A stretch of DNA of 64,000 nt from positions 496,001-560,000 of the forward strand of contig OZ006985.1 of the NCBI GenBank assembly GCA_963931165.1, read 5' to 3'. The position numbers were made by a program, and so were the translations under genes. This stretch comes from Ornithoclostridium sp944380285 (GTDB taxonomy: Bacteria; Bacillota; Clostridia; Christensenellales; UBA3700). Shown here piece by piece: positions 40,304 through 49,661 of the stretch (position 1 is the stretch's first letter; every line of letters begins with the position of its first letter). The notes under the pieces are model-generated. The model saw nothing but the letters and a program-made list of their open reading frames with translations, ran no database searches and had not been told where the DNA came from.

Positions 40304-42208
40304 ATGTCCAAACAAGACGGCTATACCGAGAGCAACATTCAGGTGCTCGAAGGTCTTGAGCCCGTTCGAAAGAGACCCGGCATGTATATCGGCTCGACGG
40401 ATGAGAGAGGACTTCACCACCTCGTCTTCGAGGTCGTGGACAACTCCATCGACGAGGCGATGGCGGGCTTTTGCGACACCGTCGAAGTGGAGATCCTCGA
40501 AAACGGCGCGGTGTCCGTCACCGACAACGGCAGAGGTATCCCGGTCGGCATCATCGAAAAAGAGGGAAAATCCGCAGTCGAGGTCGTGCTGACCAAGCTG
40601 CATGCGGGCGGCAAGTTCGGCGGCGGCGGATATAAGTTTTCGGGCGGTCTGCACGGCGTCGGCGTGTCGTGCGTCAACGCGCTGTCCGAGTGGCTGGACG
40701 TCGAGGTCGCACAAGACGGCAAGCTGTACAAGATGAGCTTCAACCGCGGCGTCGCTCAAAGACCGCTCGCGTGCATAGGCAACACCCAAAGACGCGGCAC
40801 AAAGGTCGTGTTCTATCCCGACAGCCAGATCTTCGAGACGCTCGACTTCGATTATGCGACGCTCCGCCACAGATTGCAGGAGCTCGCCTATCTCAACAAG
40901 GGGCTGAAGATCATCCTCAAAGACAGCCGTCCGCTCAAAGAAAATTGCGAGACGTTCCACTATGAGGGCGGCATCGTCGAGTTCATCCAAAGCATCAATA
41001 CCAAGGGCGGCATCCCCGACACCCCGCTGTACATCCACACCGTCGCGGACGACTATCAGGTCGAGATCGCGATGCAATACAACGACAGTTACAGCGAGCA
41101 GATCTATTCGTACGCCAACAACATCAACACCCACGAGGGCGGCACGCACCTCGACGGTTTCAAGGCGGTCTTGACCAAGCTGTTCAACGACTACGGCGAA
41201 AAGCTCAAGCTGCTCAAAAACGAGGAAAAGCTCAGCGGCGACGACTGCCGCGAGGGCATTGTCGCGGTCGTGTCGGTCAAGCTGATCGACCCCCAATTCG
41301 AAGGGCAGACCAAGACGAGATTGGGCAACAGCTTTATGCGCGCGGTCGTCACCAAGGCGTTCGGCGAAAAGCTGGAGGCGTATTTCGAGGAAAATCCGCG
41401 CGAGGCGCGCGAGATCATCACCAAGGCGGTCAACGCCAAAAAGGCGCGCGACGCGGCGCGTAACGCCCGCGACCTCACCCGCCGCAAGAGCGTGCTCGAA
41501 TCGACGACGCTCCCCGGCAAACTCGCCGACTGCACCGAGCGCGATCCGTCCAAGTGCGAGATCTACCTCGTCGAGGGCGACTCCGCGGGCGGCACCGCAA
41601 AGCAGGGCCGCGACAGACGCTTCCAGGCGATCCTGCCCCTGCGCGGCAAGATCCTCAACGTCGAAAAGGCGAGCCTGCACCGCATACTCGAAAGCGATAC
41701 GATCAAGGACATGATCACGACGTTCGGCTGCGGCATACACGAGGACTGCGACCTCTCCAAGCTCAAATACGACCGCATCATCTGCATGACCGACGCGGAC
41801 GTCGACGGCAGCCATATCCGCATTTTGCTGCTGACGTTCTTCTACCGCTTCATGAAGCCGGTCGTCGAGCAGGGGCATGTCTATATCGCCCAGCCGCCCC
41901 TTTACAAGGTCACCCAAAAGGGCACCAAAAAGGAGTCCTACTTCTACAACGACGCAGACCTCGAAAACTATCTCGTCAGCATTGACCGCAAGGCGGAAGT
42001 GCAGCGCTACAAGGGTCTCGGCGAGATGAGCCAGGACCAGCTGTGGGACACCACGATGAACCCCGAAACGCGTACCATGCTCCGCGTGAGCATCACCGAC
42101 GCGGAAAAGGCGAACGAATTGTTCACCGTTCTGATGGGCGAAGAGCCCGAGAAGAGGCGCGAGTTCATCGAACAGAACGCCAACCTCGTCGCCGACCTCG
42201 ACGTATAA
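40304..42208 (+). CDS. gyrB: DNA gyrase subunit B
   Basis: Starting at ATG 40304 (GGGAGG upstream) gives 634 residues, typical for Gram-positive GyrB. The GHKL ATPase domain shows VRKRPGMYIG, EVVDNSIDEAM and the GLHGVG lid. The TOPRIM domain has EGDSAGGTAKQGRD and DADVDGSHIR. It powers negative supercoiling with GyrA, whose gene follows after nine bases. Confidence 0.98.
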   Translation: MSKQDGYTESNIQVLEGLEPVRKRPGMYIGSTDERGLHHLVFEVVDNSIDEAMAGFCDTVEVEILENGAVSVTDNGRGIPVGIIEKEGKSAVEVVLTKLHAGGKFGGGGYKFSGGLHGVGVSCVNALSEWLDVEVAQDGKLYKMSFNRGVAQRPLACIGNTQRRGTKVVFYPDSQIFETLDFDYATLRHRLQELAYLNKGLKIILKDSRPLKENCETFHYEGGIVEFIQSINTKGGIPDTPLYIHTVADDYQVEIAMQYNDSYSEQIYSYANNINTHEGGTHLDGFKAVLTKLFNDYGEKLKLLKNEEKLSGDDCREGIVAVVSVKLIDPQFEGQTKTRLGNSFMRAVVTKAFGEKLEAYFEENPREAREIITKAVNAKKARDAARNARDLTRRKSVLESTTLPGKLADCTERDPSKCEIYLVEGDSAGGTAKQGRDRRFQAILPLRGKILNVEKASLHRILESDTIKDMITTFGCGIHEDCDLSKLKYDRIICMTDADVDGSHIRILLLTFFYRFMKPVVEQGHVYIAQPPLYKVTQKGTKKESYFYNDADLENYLVSIDRKAEVQRYKGLGEMSQDQLWDTTMNPETRTMLRVSITDAEKANELFTVLMGEEPEKRREFIEQNANLVADLDV

Positions 42209-42217
42209 GGAGACACC

Positions 42218-44767
42218 ATGGAAGATAAGAGCAACAAGAAAGATATCGACGAGATGCTCAAAGGCACCAAGTATATCGACATCGAACTCGAAAGCGAGAT
42301 GAAAAAGTCGTTCATCGCCTACGCGATGGCGGTCAACGTCTCGCGCGCGATCCCCGATGTGCGCGACGGTCTCAAACCCGTCCACAGAAGGATCTTGTTC
42401 GACATGAACGAACTCGGCTTGACCTCTGACAAGCCCTACCGCAAATGCGCGCTCATCGTCGGCGACGTGCTGGGCAAATACCACCCCCACGGCGACAGCT
42501 CCGTCTATGACGCGCTCGTCAGGCTTGCGCAGGACTTCTCCATCCGCTGCACCCTCGTCGACGGGCACGGCAACTTCGGCTCCGTAGACGGCGACCCCCC
42601 GGCGGCGTACCGCTACACCGAAGCCAGACTGTCAAAGATCGCAAACGAGATGATCCGCGACATCGACAAGAACACCGTCGACTTTTACCCCAACTTCGAC
42701 GACACGCGCGAACAGCCTGTCGTGCTGCCCAGCAGGTTCCCCAATCTGCTCGTCAACGGCTCGGACGGCATCGCGGTCGGCATGGCGACGTCCATCCCCC
42801 CGCATAACCTCGGCGAGGTCATCGACGGCACGATAGCGCTCCTCGACAACCCCGAGATCGACATCGAGGAGCTGATGGACTACATCCCCGCGCCCGACTA
42901 TCCGACCGGCGCGCTCATCATGGGCAGCAGCGGCATCAAGAAGGCGTATCGCACCGGACGCGGCAACGCGATCATTCGCTCCAAGGTCGAGATCGAAGAG
43001 CACAGCAACGGCAAGAGCCGCCTCATCGTCACCGAGATCCCCTATCAGGTCAACAAAGCCAACCTCATCGCCGCGATCGCCGAGCTTGTCAAGCAGAAGA
43101 AGGTCGAGGGCATCTCCGACATCCACGAACAGTCCGACCGCGAAGGCATGCGCATCGTCATCGAGATCAAAAAGGACGTCAACCCGCAAGTCGTGCTCAA
43201 CTTGCTTTACAAGCACACGCAATTGCAGGTGTCCAACCCGATGATCATGCTCGCGCTCGTAGACGGCACGCCCAAGATCTGCAACCTCAAAGAGATCCTC
43301 GAAGCGTACGTCAAACACCAAAAGGCGGTCATCACGCGCCGCACGCAGTTCGACCTCGACAAGGCGCTCGAGAGAGAGCACATCGTCAAGGGTCTCGTCA
43401 TCGCGCAGGCGGACATCGACGAGGTCATCGCGATCATCCGCTCCTCCCCCGACAGACAGACGTCGGCGGAAAGGCTCATGAGCCGCTTCGGGCTGTCCGA
43501 AAAACAGGTCAACGCCATCCTCGATATGAGACTGCACAGACTCAATCAGCTGGCTGTCCACGAGCTGCAAGAGGAGTTGGACGCGCTCGGCAAACAGATC
43601 GCCGACCTGCAAAACATCCTCGCGACCCCCAGCCGTATCGTCGACATCATCAAGACGGAATTGACCGAGATCAAGACGAAGTACAACGACCCGCGCCGCA
43701 GCGAGATCACCTACGATTACAGCGACATCGACATCGAGGATCTGATCGAGCAGGAGGACATCGTCGTCACCATCACGCACAACGGCTACGTCAAGCGCAT
43801 GGGCACGGACGAGTACCGCGTGCAAAGACGCGGCGGCGTCGGCGTGTCCGCCCACAAGACAAAGGAAGAGGACTTCGTCGAAAACGTCATCGCGACCAAT
43901 ACCCATGAGGACATCCTCTTCTTCACCAACAAGGGCAAGGTCTACCGCTGCCGCGGCTATCAGATCCCCGAAGCGGGCAAGAGCAGCAAGGGCAGAGCGA
44001 TCGTCAACCTCCTCAACCTCGAGGCGGGCGAGACCGTCAGCGCGTACGTCCCCGTCCCCAAGGGCAGCGAGGGCTTCCTGATGCTGGCGACAAAGAACGG
44101 TCTCATCAAAAAGACAAAACTCGAAGAGTTCGTCCGCATCAACAGCAACGGCAAGATCGCGATCACCCTCGTCGACGGCGACGAACTCATCGGCGCGCAG
44201 CTCACCAAGGGCGGTCAGGACGTCATCATGGCGTCCAGCGGCGGCAAGTGCATCCGCTTCAACGAGGACGACGTCCGCCCGACAGGCAGAAACAGCCAGG
44301 GCGTCAAGTCCATCCGCCTCGACAGCGGCGAAGCGGTCGTCGATATGACCCTCGTCCGCGACAACTGCGAGGTGCTGACCATCACCCAAAACGGCTACGG
44401 CAAGCGCACCGACGTGTCCGAGTATCGCCAACAGGGCAGAGCCGGCAGCGGTATCAAGGTGGGCGTGCTCAACGACAAGACGGGCAACGTCGTCAACCTC
44501 AAATTGGTCGACCCCGAAAGCGACGACGTGATGATCATCTCCGACAACGGCGTCATCATCCGCGTCAAGGCGAGCGAGATCTCCAAGATGAGCCGCAACA
44601 CGCAGGGCGTCAAGGTGATGCGCATCAAGGACGAAAACAGCAAGGTCGTCGCGTTCACCGTCGTGCCGCACGAGGAGGAGACCGAAGACGCCGAAAACCC
44701 CGCCGACGAGCAGGTCGCCGAGCAGACCGTAGAGGAGAGCGCTCCGAGCGACGGCAAGGACGAATAA
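42218..44767 (+). CDS. gyrA: DNA gyrase subunit A
   Basis: The 849-residue protein has the breakage-reunion domain with the quinolone region HPHGDSSVYDALVRLAQDF (Ser and Asp positions intact) and the catalytic Tyr in AAYRYTEARL. The C-terminal half carries the beta-pinwheel repeats and the GyrA box QRRGGVG. The end is an acidic tail. Second gene of the gyrBA operon, terminated by a hairpin at 44807. Confidence 0.98.
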   Translation: MEDKSNKKDIDEMLKGTKYIDIELESEMKKSFIAYAMAVNVSRAIPDVRDGLKPVHRRILFDMNELGLTSDKPYRKCALIVGDVLGKYHPHGDSSVYDALVRLAQDFSIRCTLVDGHGNFGSVDGDPPAAYRYTEARLSKIANEMIRDIDKNTVDFYPNFDDTREQPVVLPSRFPNLLVNGSDGIAVGMATSIPPHNLGEVIDGTIALLDNPEIDIEELMDYIPAPDYPTGALIMGSSGIKKAYRTGRGNAIIRSKVEIEEHSNGKSRLIVTEIPYQVNKANLIAAIAELVKQKKVEGISDIHEQSDREGMRIVIEIKKDVNPQVVLNLLYKHTQLQVSNPMIMLALVDGTPKICNLKEILEAYVKHQKAVITRRTQFDLDKALEREHIVKGLVIAQADIDEVIAIIRSSPDRQTSAERLMSRFGLSEKQVNAILDMRLHRLNQLAVHELQEELDALGKQIADLQNILATPSRIVDIIKTELTEIKTKYNDPRRSEITYDYSDIDIEDLIEQEDIVVTITHNGYVKRMGTDEYRVQRRGGVGVSAHKTKEEDFVENVIATNTHEDILFFTNKGKVYRCRGYQIPEAGKSSKGRAIVNLLNLEAGETVSAYVPVPKGSEGFLMLATKNGLIKKTKLEEFVRINSNGKIAITLVDGDELIGAQLTKGGQDVIMASSGGKCIRFNEDDVRPTGRNSQGVKSIRLDSGEAVVDMTLVRDNCEVLTITQNGYGKRTDVSEYRQQGRAGSGIKVGVLNDKTGNVVNLKLVDPESDDVMIISDNGVIIRVKASEISKMSRNTQGVKVMRIKDENSKVVAFTVVPHEEETEDAENPADEQVAEQTVEESAPSDGKDE

Positions 44768-44806
44768 GCCTCTCATCGACACGGGCAGGAAAATCTATCA
44801 AAAATG

Positions 44807-44836
44807 GCGCGTCCGCAAAGAGCGGGCGCGTCTTCT
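44807..44836 (+). terminator. Terminator of gyrBA
   Basis: GCGCGTCCGC and GCGGGCGCGTC form a stem around AAAGA, followed by TTCTTT. Confidence 0.6.
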
Positions 44837-44870
44837 TTGCCGGTCGGGACAACTGAATTTTCGTCTTTGC

Positions 44871-44899
44871 TTGAAATTCACCTTTCCTTATGTTATGAT
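44871..44899 (+). promoter_or_regulatory. Promoter upstream of the small-protein/PHP unit
   Basis: TTGAAA, a 17-base spacer and TATGAT. Confidence 0.6.
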
Positions 44900-44927
44900 G
44901 ATATCGGTGGAAAGAAAGGAGGCAATT

Positions 44928-45059
44928 ATGAAACGCAACACGCGGCTCCTTTTTTTGTGCGCAGCGATCGGCGGCGCGGCAGGGTGGCGTTTGGCGCGAT
45001 CGGGCAGATCACGCCGCCGCAAAGGGCTTCATGCGGTTGACAGCGCGCCGCCGCGGTGA
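44928..45059 (+). CDS. Small basic protein with one hydrophobic segment
   Basis: The 43-residue frame begins MKRNTRLLFLCAAIGGAAG and ends in a very basic tail (SGRSRRRKG). It has AAAGGAGG at ideal spacing and a promoter 30 bases upstream, which argues it is translated. A single membrane segment or signal-like N-terminus is plausible. It is 26 bases upstream of the PHP phosphoesterase gene and likely co-transcribed. No family is recognised. Confidence 0.5.
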   Translation: MKRNTRLLFLCAAIGGAAGWRLARSGRSRRRKGLHAVDSAPPR

Positions 45060-45085
45060 TAGAATATCCGCGAAAAGGAGTTGAA

Positions 45086-45808
45086 ATGGACGGATATAAA
45101 TTGGAAATGCATCTGCATACCTCGCGCAACAGCGATTGCGGCAAGGAGTGCCCCGCGGACATCGCAAAGATATACGCAGACGCCGGCTACAACGGGATCG
45201 TCTGCACGAACCACCTCAACCGCAACGACCTGTACGGCTATGTCGCGCCGCCGTGGAAGAGACTTTTTCGCAGCATCCCCGACTGCTGGCTGCGCGACCT
45301 GCTCGAACTCAAAGAGGAGTGCGCAAAGGTCGGCATCGACGTGTTCGCCGGCGCGGAAGTGTCGCCCGACGAGGTCACTTACTACAAGCCCGACCACCCG
45401 TATGCGGAGTTTTTGATGTACGGGATCACTGCGGACGAGCTGCGCGAAAATTGCGAGAGATTTTTGACAATGACGCAAAGGGAGCTGTTCGAATGGTGCG
45501 ACAGCCGCGGCATATTGCTGGTGCAGGCACACCCCTACCGCGAGATGTGCGACGTTATGGATACGTCGCTGCTGCACGGCATAGAGATCTCCAACACCCA
45601 CCCCGGGCACGACTCGCGCAACGCGCTTGCGGTAGAATTGTGCAAAAGGACGGGGCTCATCCCGACCGGAGGCAGCGACTTTCACTACCGCGGCGGAGAG
45701 GGCGGCGGCGTCATCCTGCCGCGCCGTCCCAACGACGAACGCGACCTCGCCGCGATCTTGAGAGAGCGCAGACACGAGGTCATATTCAAGGAAAACGAGC
45801 AGGGCTGA
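45086..45808 (+). CDS. PHP-domain phosphoesterase
   Basis: Starting at ATG 45086 (AAAAGGAG upstream) gives 240 residues. The metal-binding PHP motifs are visible: EMHLHTSRNSDCG at the N-terminus, GAEVSPDE, QAHPYR and GGSDFHYRG. PHP enzymes hydrolyse phosphate esters with a cluster of divalent metals. It lacks polymerase or HisK-specific features, so the substrate is open. A bidirectional terminator follows. Confidence 0.85.
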   Translation: MDGYKLEMHLHTSRNSDCGKECPADIAKIYADAGYNGIVCTNHLNRNDLYGYVAPPWKRLFRSIPDCWLRDLLELKEECAKVGIDVFAGAEVSPDEVTYYKPDHPYAEFLMYGITADELRENCERFLTMTQRELFEWCDSRGILLVQAHPYREMCDVMDTSLLHGIEISNTHPGHDSRNALAVELCKRTGLIPTGGSDFHYRGGEGGGVILPRRPNDERDLAAILRERRHEVIFKENEQG

Positions 45809-45831
45809 CGGCGGAGAAAACGGCGAAAAAC

Positions 45832-45864
45832 AAACACGGGCGCGAAAAACGCCCGTGTTTTTGT
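45832..45864. terminator. Bidirectional terminator between convergent genes
   Basis: AAACACGGGCG and CGCCCGTGTTT form an 11-bp stem with A/T runs on both sides, between the PHP gene and the leftward metallophosphatase. Confidence 0.8.
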
Positions 45865-45875
45865 CTGCCCTTAGC

Positions 45876-47423
45876 TCAATTGAGCCAAGGCAAAGTTTCG
45901 TCCATCATCGCAACGCCGCCGTCGTCGCACGCGAACAGCGATATTCCGTCCGGCGACAGCGTCACGCGGCTTGCGACGAACACGCCGTCTTTGTGTCCGC
46001 CGTCGATGAAGACGGGAAGGTCGGGATAGGTCTCGGTGTCGAGGTCGCAGTAGTGCCAATGCCCGGTGAGTGCCGCCGACGTCTTTATGCCCGTCAGCGC
46101 CGCGATCGTGCGGTCGGTCAAGTCCTCTTCGATGAAGAAGCGCGGAGAGTGGCAGAGCGCGATCGTCTTGCCGTCCTCGGTCAACGTCTCGACCCAATCG
46201 ACGTTCTCGGCGCGGTAGGCGGCGAAGTCGGCAAGCCCGCCGTATTCGGAGTGGGAGTCCTCTTTGTCCTCGCCGCTGTCGAGCACGACGAAGCGGTAGT
46301 CGCCCGCCTTGACCTCGAAATAGAATTCGTCCAAGCCGAGCGCGTCCGCAAGATAGGGCGCATACGCGCCGCGCGTCTCGTGGTTGCCGCGCGTGTACAC
46401 TATCGGCATCGTGCCGCCTCCGAGGTCGCCGCCGAACTCCACCAAATAGCGGACGAGCTCGTCCTCGGTGCCTAGGTCGGGCGACGCGTCGCCGAGAAGG
46501 ATCACTCCGTCATAGTCGCCGAGGAAGGCTATCGCGTCCTTTGCCAAGTCGTTGCGCGTGTGCCAATCGGACACGCAAAGCCAAGTCTGAGTTTCGCCGT
46601 CGCACGGCGTGAAAGCATATTCTTCCGAGACGATCGTCTTGCCGCTGCGGCTGCCGTAGGCGTACGGCTCGTACACCTGCATCGAGCCGACGGTATAGCT
46701 GTTGTTGTCGAGATGTTCGTACGGGACGCGGACGGAGTGTACGCGCGAGTCGGACTCTATCTTGCCCTGCTTTTGGTCGTAGACGCGGTAGGTCTCGCCC
46801 TCGTATTCGTATTCGACAAAGCCCGTCCCTTCGTCCGTCGTCGCGAACACGATCGAGTAGTCGGAGCCGGTGTCGAGCACCATCGGGTCGGAGACAAAGC
46901 CGTAGACGGCGGGGGAATAGACGGTCAGGACAGCGCCCAGCACGAGCGCGACGCCGACGAGAGAGACGATCGCGACGCGCGCGATCTTGTGCTTGATCTC
47001 GGGGAAGAACAGCGCAAAGAAAACTATCGCAAAATAGAGCAGCGCGTACGGCGCCAAATCCGCCGCGCCGCGCAGTACGACGGGAGCGGTCTCCTCGCCG
47101 CCCGAGATCAGCAGGACGATGTTGAGGATGCAAAACACCGCGGTGAAAAAGTCGGTGATCGCGTACGCCGCCGTCATCGCCCCGGGGTGCGAGTCAAAGA
47201 GATCGCGCTTTTTGAACGCGAGCGCCGCCCATGCGGTCGCGACGACCGCGTTCGCCGCGATCAGCCAAAACAGCATTTGCGAAAAGCCGGGGAACAGCGC
47301 GATGTCCAAAAAGACGTGCTGGTTGCTGCGGCTTGCGTAGAAGAACAGGGGCGCGAGCGCCGCCAACACGGCGAACACCGACGCGCATGTCTTTGAGAAA
47401 AGAGCCCGTTGAAATTTGTTCAT
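45876..47423 (-). CDS. Membrane-anchored calcineurin-like metallophosphatase
   Basis: The 515-residue protein begins with four or five membrane segments (within residues 1-165). A beta-rich domain follows (about 175-290). The C-terminal metallophosphoesterase has the ordered metal motifs SDWHTRND, LLGDASPD, TRGNHETRG, CHSPRF and GHWHYCD. The catalytic part is probably outside the membrane. It lies 15 bases after the EEP-family lipoprotein gene on the same strand, so two phosphodiesterase-type enzymes are made together at the cell surface. Confidence 0.88.
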   Translation of the reverse strand: MNKFQRALFSKTCASVFAVLAALAPLFFYASRSNQHVFLDIALFPGFSQMLFWLIAANAVVATAWAALAFKKRDLFDSHPGAMTAAYAITDFFTAVFCILNIVLLISGGEETAPVVLRGAADLAPYALLYFAIVFFALFFPEIKHKIARVAIVSLVGVALVLGAVLTVYSPAVYGFVSDPMVLDTGSDYSIVFATTDEGTGFVEYEYEGETYRVYDQKQGKIESDSRVHSVRVPYEHLDNNSYTVGSMQVYEPYAYGSRSGKTIVSEEYAFTPCDGETQTWLCVSDWHTRNDLAKDAIAFLGDYDGVILLGDASPDLGTEDELVRYLVEFGGDLGGGTMPIVYTRGNHETRGAYAPYLADALGLDEFYFEVKAGDYRFVVLDSGEDKEDSHSEYGGLADFAAYRAENVDWVETLTEDGKTIALCHSPRFFIEEDLTDRTIAALTGIKTSAALTGHWHYCDLDTETYPDLPVFIDGGHKDGVFVASRVTLSPDGISLFACDDGGVAMMDETLPWLN

Positions 47424-47438
47424 GATTCCTCCCGTTGC

Positions 47439-48314
47439 TTAGGCGAGCGTCTTGAAAGACGCCGTAACCATATAGTGATCGGACAGGTCGGTCTCGACGA
47501 CCTCGCCGCCCGTGAGTTCCAAGGTCTTGCAAGAGTAGATGATGTTGTCTATGCTGCGAAAAGACGAATCTCCCGAAAACGTCGCGAGCGCGTTGTCCGG
47601 GTTTATGAAGAGCGCATAGTCGTCGCTGTCGAAAAAGGGCGCCAGGTCGTCGAACGACGAGATGTTGAAGTCGCCGGTCAGCACCTTGTACGGGGACGGG
47701 TCGCTCTGCATCAGCTCGAAGAGAAATTCCACTTGCAGCTCGCGCAGCAGCCTGCCGTCCACCTGCGTGCCCGTATAGTCGAGATGAGTGTTGTAGAACG
47801 CGATCCGCACGCCGTCCACGTCGACCAGCGTCCGCTGTACCATGCGCGGCTCCATTTGTGCGGAGACGTATGAGTAAGGATAGGGCAGCATCGCGTATTG
47901 CGCGTCGGCGATCGCGCGGGACGTCGTCGTCATAATGCCGTACTTGTCGCCCATAGCGTATGTTTCGGTGGGGGTGAAGTGTTTGTTGACGAGAGAGCCG
48001 CTCGTCAAAGCGGTCGTGAAGCCTCCGCCTCTGCGGTCGAAGTCGTCGGTGTCGACCTCCTGAAGCCCGGCGATGTCTACGCCGTAGTCGTCAAGCTTAG
48101 CGGCGATCGCATATTCGTTTTCGAGGGTGTTGCCGCCGCTCCAAACATTGTAGCTCGCGACGGTGAAAGTTGTCTCGCCGCGCGAGGCGTCGACGTTTCG
48201 CTCCGCGTCGAACTCGGGCATGTCGGGCATCGGCAGACAGGAAACAAAGAGAGCAGCCGCCAAAGCGACGGTGCAGACAACGCAAATTGCCGCAAAAAAA
48301 TAGCGCCTTTTCAT
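47439..48314 (-). CDS. Secreted endonuclease/exonuclease/phosphatase-family lipoprotein
   Basis: Starting at ATG 48314 (GGGAGAA upstream) gives 291 residues. A signal peptide with the lipobox AALFVSC precedes the EEP fold: VASYNVWSGG, GLQEVDTDD, FYNTHLDYTG, LTGDFNISS and the terminal LSDHYMVTASF. These are the DNase I/sphingomyelinase-type catalytic motifs (Asn, Glu, His, Asp, His). The substrate could be nucleic acid, lipid or sugar phosphate. First gene of a two-gene leftward operon with the metallophosphatase. Confidence 0.9.
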   Translation of the reverse strand: MKRRYFFAAICVVCTVALAAALFVSCLPMPDMPEFDAERNVDASRGETTFTVASYNVWSGGNTLENEYAIAAKLDDYGVDIAGLQEVDTDDFDRRGGGFTTALTSGSLVNKHFTPTETYAMGDKYGIMTTTSRAIADAQYAMLPYPYSYVSAQMEPRMVQRTLVDVDGVRIAFYNTHLDYTGTQVDGRLLRELQVEFLFELMQSDPSPYKVLTGDFNISSFDDLAPFFDSDDYALFINPDNALATFSGDSSFRSIDNIIYSCKTLELTGGEVVETDLSDHYMVTASFKTLA

Positions 48315-48444
48315 AATTTTCTCCCAAATTCGATTGTACTTCAAAACGGCGGAGTTGTCAACAAAGAAATGTTAATTTAATATTGAAAACCGTCCCCAAA
48401 CGCTTGCAAACTCGCGCGCAAAGGTATATAAATATTCGCGGAAT

Positions 48445-49599
48445 ATGGAAGAGCAAAAGAGGGACGCCGCAAAGGCGTCCAAGTGGTACATCGTCAAGGG
48501 CATACTCAAAAGCCGCATCGTGCTGATCGTCGCGCTGGTCGCGGCGGCGGTCACATGCTTTTTCGTGCCGCCCGACGGCGGCTATGCCGACTATTTCGAC
48601 CTTGACACGCTGTCTTGCCTCTTTTGCACGCTCGCGGTCGTCAGCGCGCTCAAACGCCGCCGCTTTTTCGAGTGGCTGGCTGTCAAGATCGTCACTGCGT
48701 TCGGCAATATGCGCCGCGTGACGTTCGCGCTGGTGTTCGTCACCTACTTCGGCTCTATGATCATGGCGAACGACATGGCGCTGATCACATTTTTGCCGCT
48801 CGGATGGCTGGTGCTGTCGTCGTGCGGCAAGACAAAATATACCGCGTTCGTCTTTGTCATGCAGAACGTCGCCGCCAACCTCGGCGGTATGCTGACCCCG
48901 TTCGGCAACCCTCAAAATCTGTACCTGTATTCGTTTTTTGAGATAGGCGCCGGCGAATTCTTCGCGATCATGGCGATCCCGTTCGCGGTGGCGTTCGTGC
49001 TCATCGCCGGTACTTGCCTTGTCGTCAAGCCCGAGCCGATACGCCTCGAAACTCACCCCGAACCCGCGCCGCCCGTGTGGAGAATGATCGTCTACTTCGT
49101 GCTGTTCGCGCTGTCGGTGATGATCGTCTTCCGCGTGTTCCCGTACTACGTCGGGCTGATAGTCGTCACCGTCGCGCTGGCGATACTCGAGCCCAAGTGC
49201 TTTTTGCGCGTCGACTACGGCTTACTGCTGACCTTTTGCGCGTTCTTTGTCTTTTCGGGCAATCTCGCGCGTATCCCGGCGGTCCGCGACCTGCTCGCGT
49301 CCGTCGTCGCGATGTCGCCGCTCCTCGTCGGCACCGCCACCTGCCAGGTCATAAGCAACGTGCCTTCCGCGGTGTTGCTTTCACGCTTTACGACAGACTA
49401 CCGCCACCTGCTGATCGCCGTCAACATCGGCGGGCTCGGCACGCCGGTGTCCTCGCTTGCAAGCCTCATCACCCTCGGGGAGTACCGCAAGCGCGAACCC
49501 GGCAAGACGCTGCGCTACCTCGGGCTGTTTTCGCTGATCAACTTCTCCTACCTCGCCGTGCTGATCGGATCGAGCTATTTGGCGGATCTGATAGTTTGA
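48445..49599 (+). CDS. Ion transporter of the ArsB/NhaD/citrate-permease superfamily
   Basis: The 384-residue protein has about ten hydrophobic segments. Superfamily motifs are clear: ANDMALITFLPLGWLVL in the first half, with LTPFGNPQNLYLYSFF and VISNVPSAVLLSRF as the two re-entrant substrate sites. Members move arsenite, Na+/H+, citrate or other anions. No ArsR or ArsA gene is near, so arsenite is not supported. A start with no obvious Shine-Dalgarno follows an AT-rich stretch; a terminator lies after the stop. Confidence 0.85.
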   Translation: MEEQKRDAAKASKWYIVKGILKSRIVLIVALVAAAVTCFFVPPDGGYADYFDLDTLSCLFCTLAVVSALKRRRFFEWLAVKIVTAFGNMRRVTFALVFVTYFGSMIMANDMALITFLPLGWLVLSSCGKTKYTAFVFVMQNVAANLGGMLTPFGNPQNLYLYSFFEIGAGEFFAIMAIPFAVAFVLIAGTCLVVKPEPIRLETHPEPAPPVWRMIVYFVLFALSVMIVFRVFPYYVGLIVVTVALAILEPKCFLRVDYGLLLTFCAFFVFSGNLARIPAVRDLLASVVAMSPLLVGTATCQVISNVPSAVLLSRFTTDYRHLLIAVNIGGLGTPVSSLASLITLGEYRKREPGKTLRYLGLFSLINFSYLAVLIGSSYLADLIV

Positions 49600-49614
49600 T
49601 TTCGGTTCAAGAAA

Positions 49615-49648
49615 GCGGCGCCCCGAAAGGAGCGCCGCGGTTTTTTTG
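49615..49648 (+). terminator. Terminator between the permease and ROK genes
   Basis: GCGGCGC ... GCGCCGC stem around a GAAA loop followed by TTTTTTT. Confidence 0.8.
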
Positions 49649-49661
49649 CTTTGCTGCCGGT

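Noticed and set aside
42632..44782. 716-codon minus-strand frame opposite gyrA, and the 773-codon frame opposite gyrB
   Set aside because: Antisense shadows of gyrase genes, rich in repetitive Asp/Leu/Val with no recognisable domain.
48445..49599. Arsenite efflux pump ArsB
   Set aside because: Superfamily fits, but no arsenic regulator or ATPase is near and the family includes many other ion carriers.
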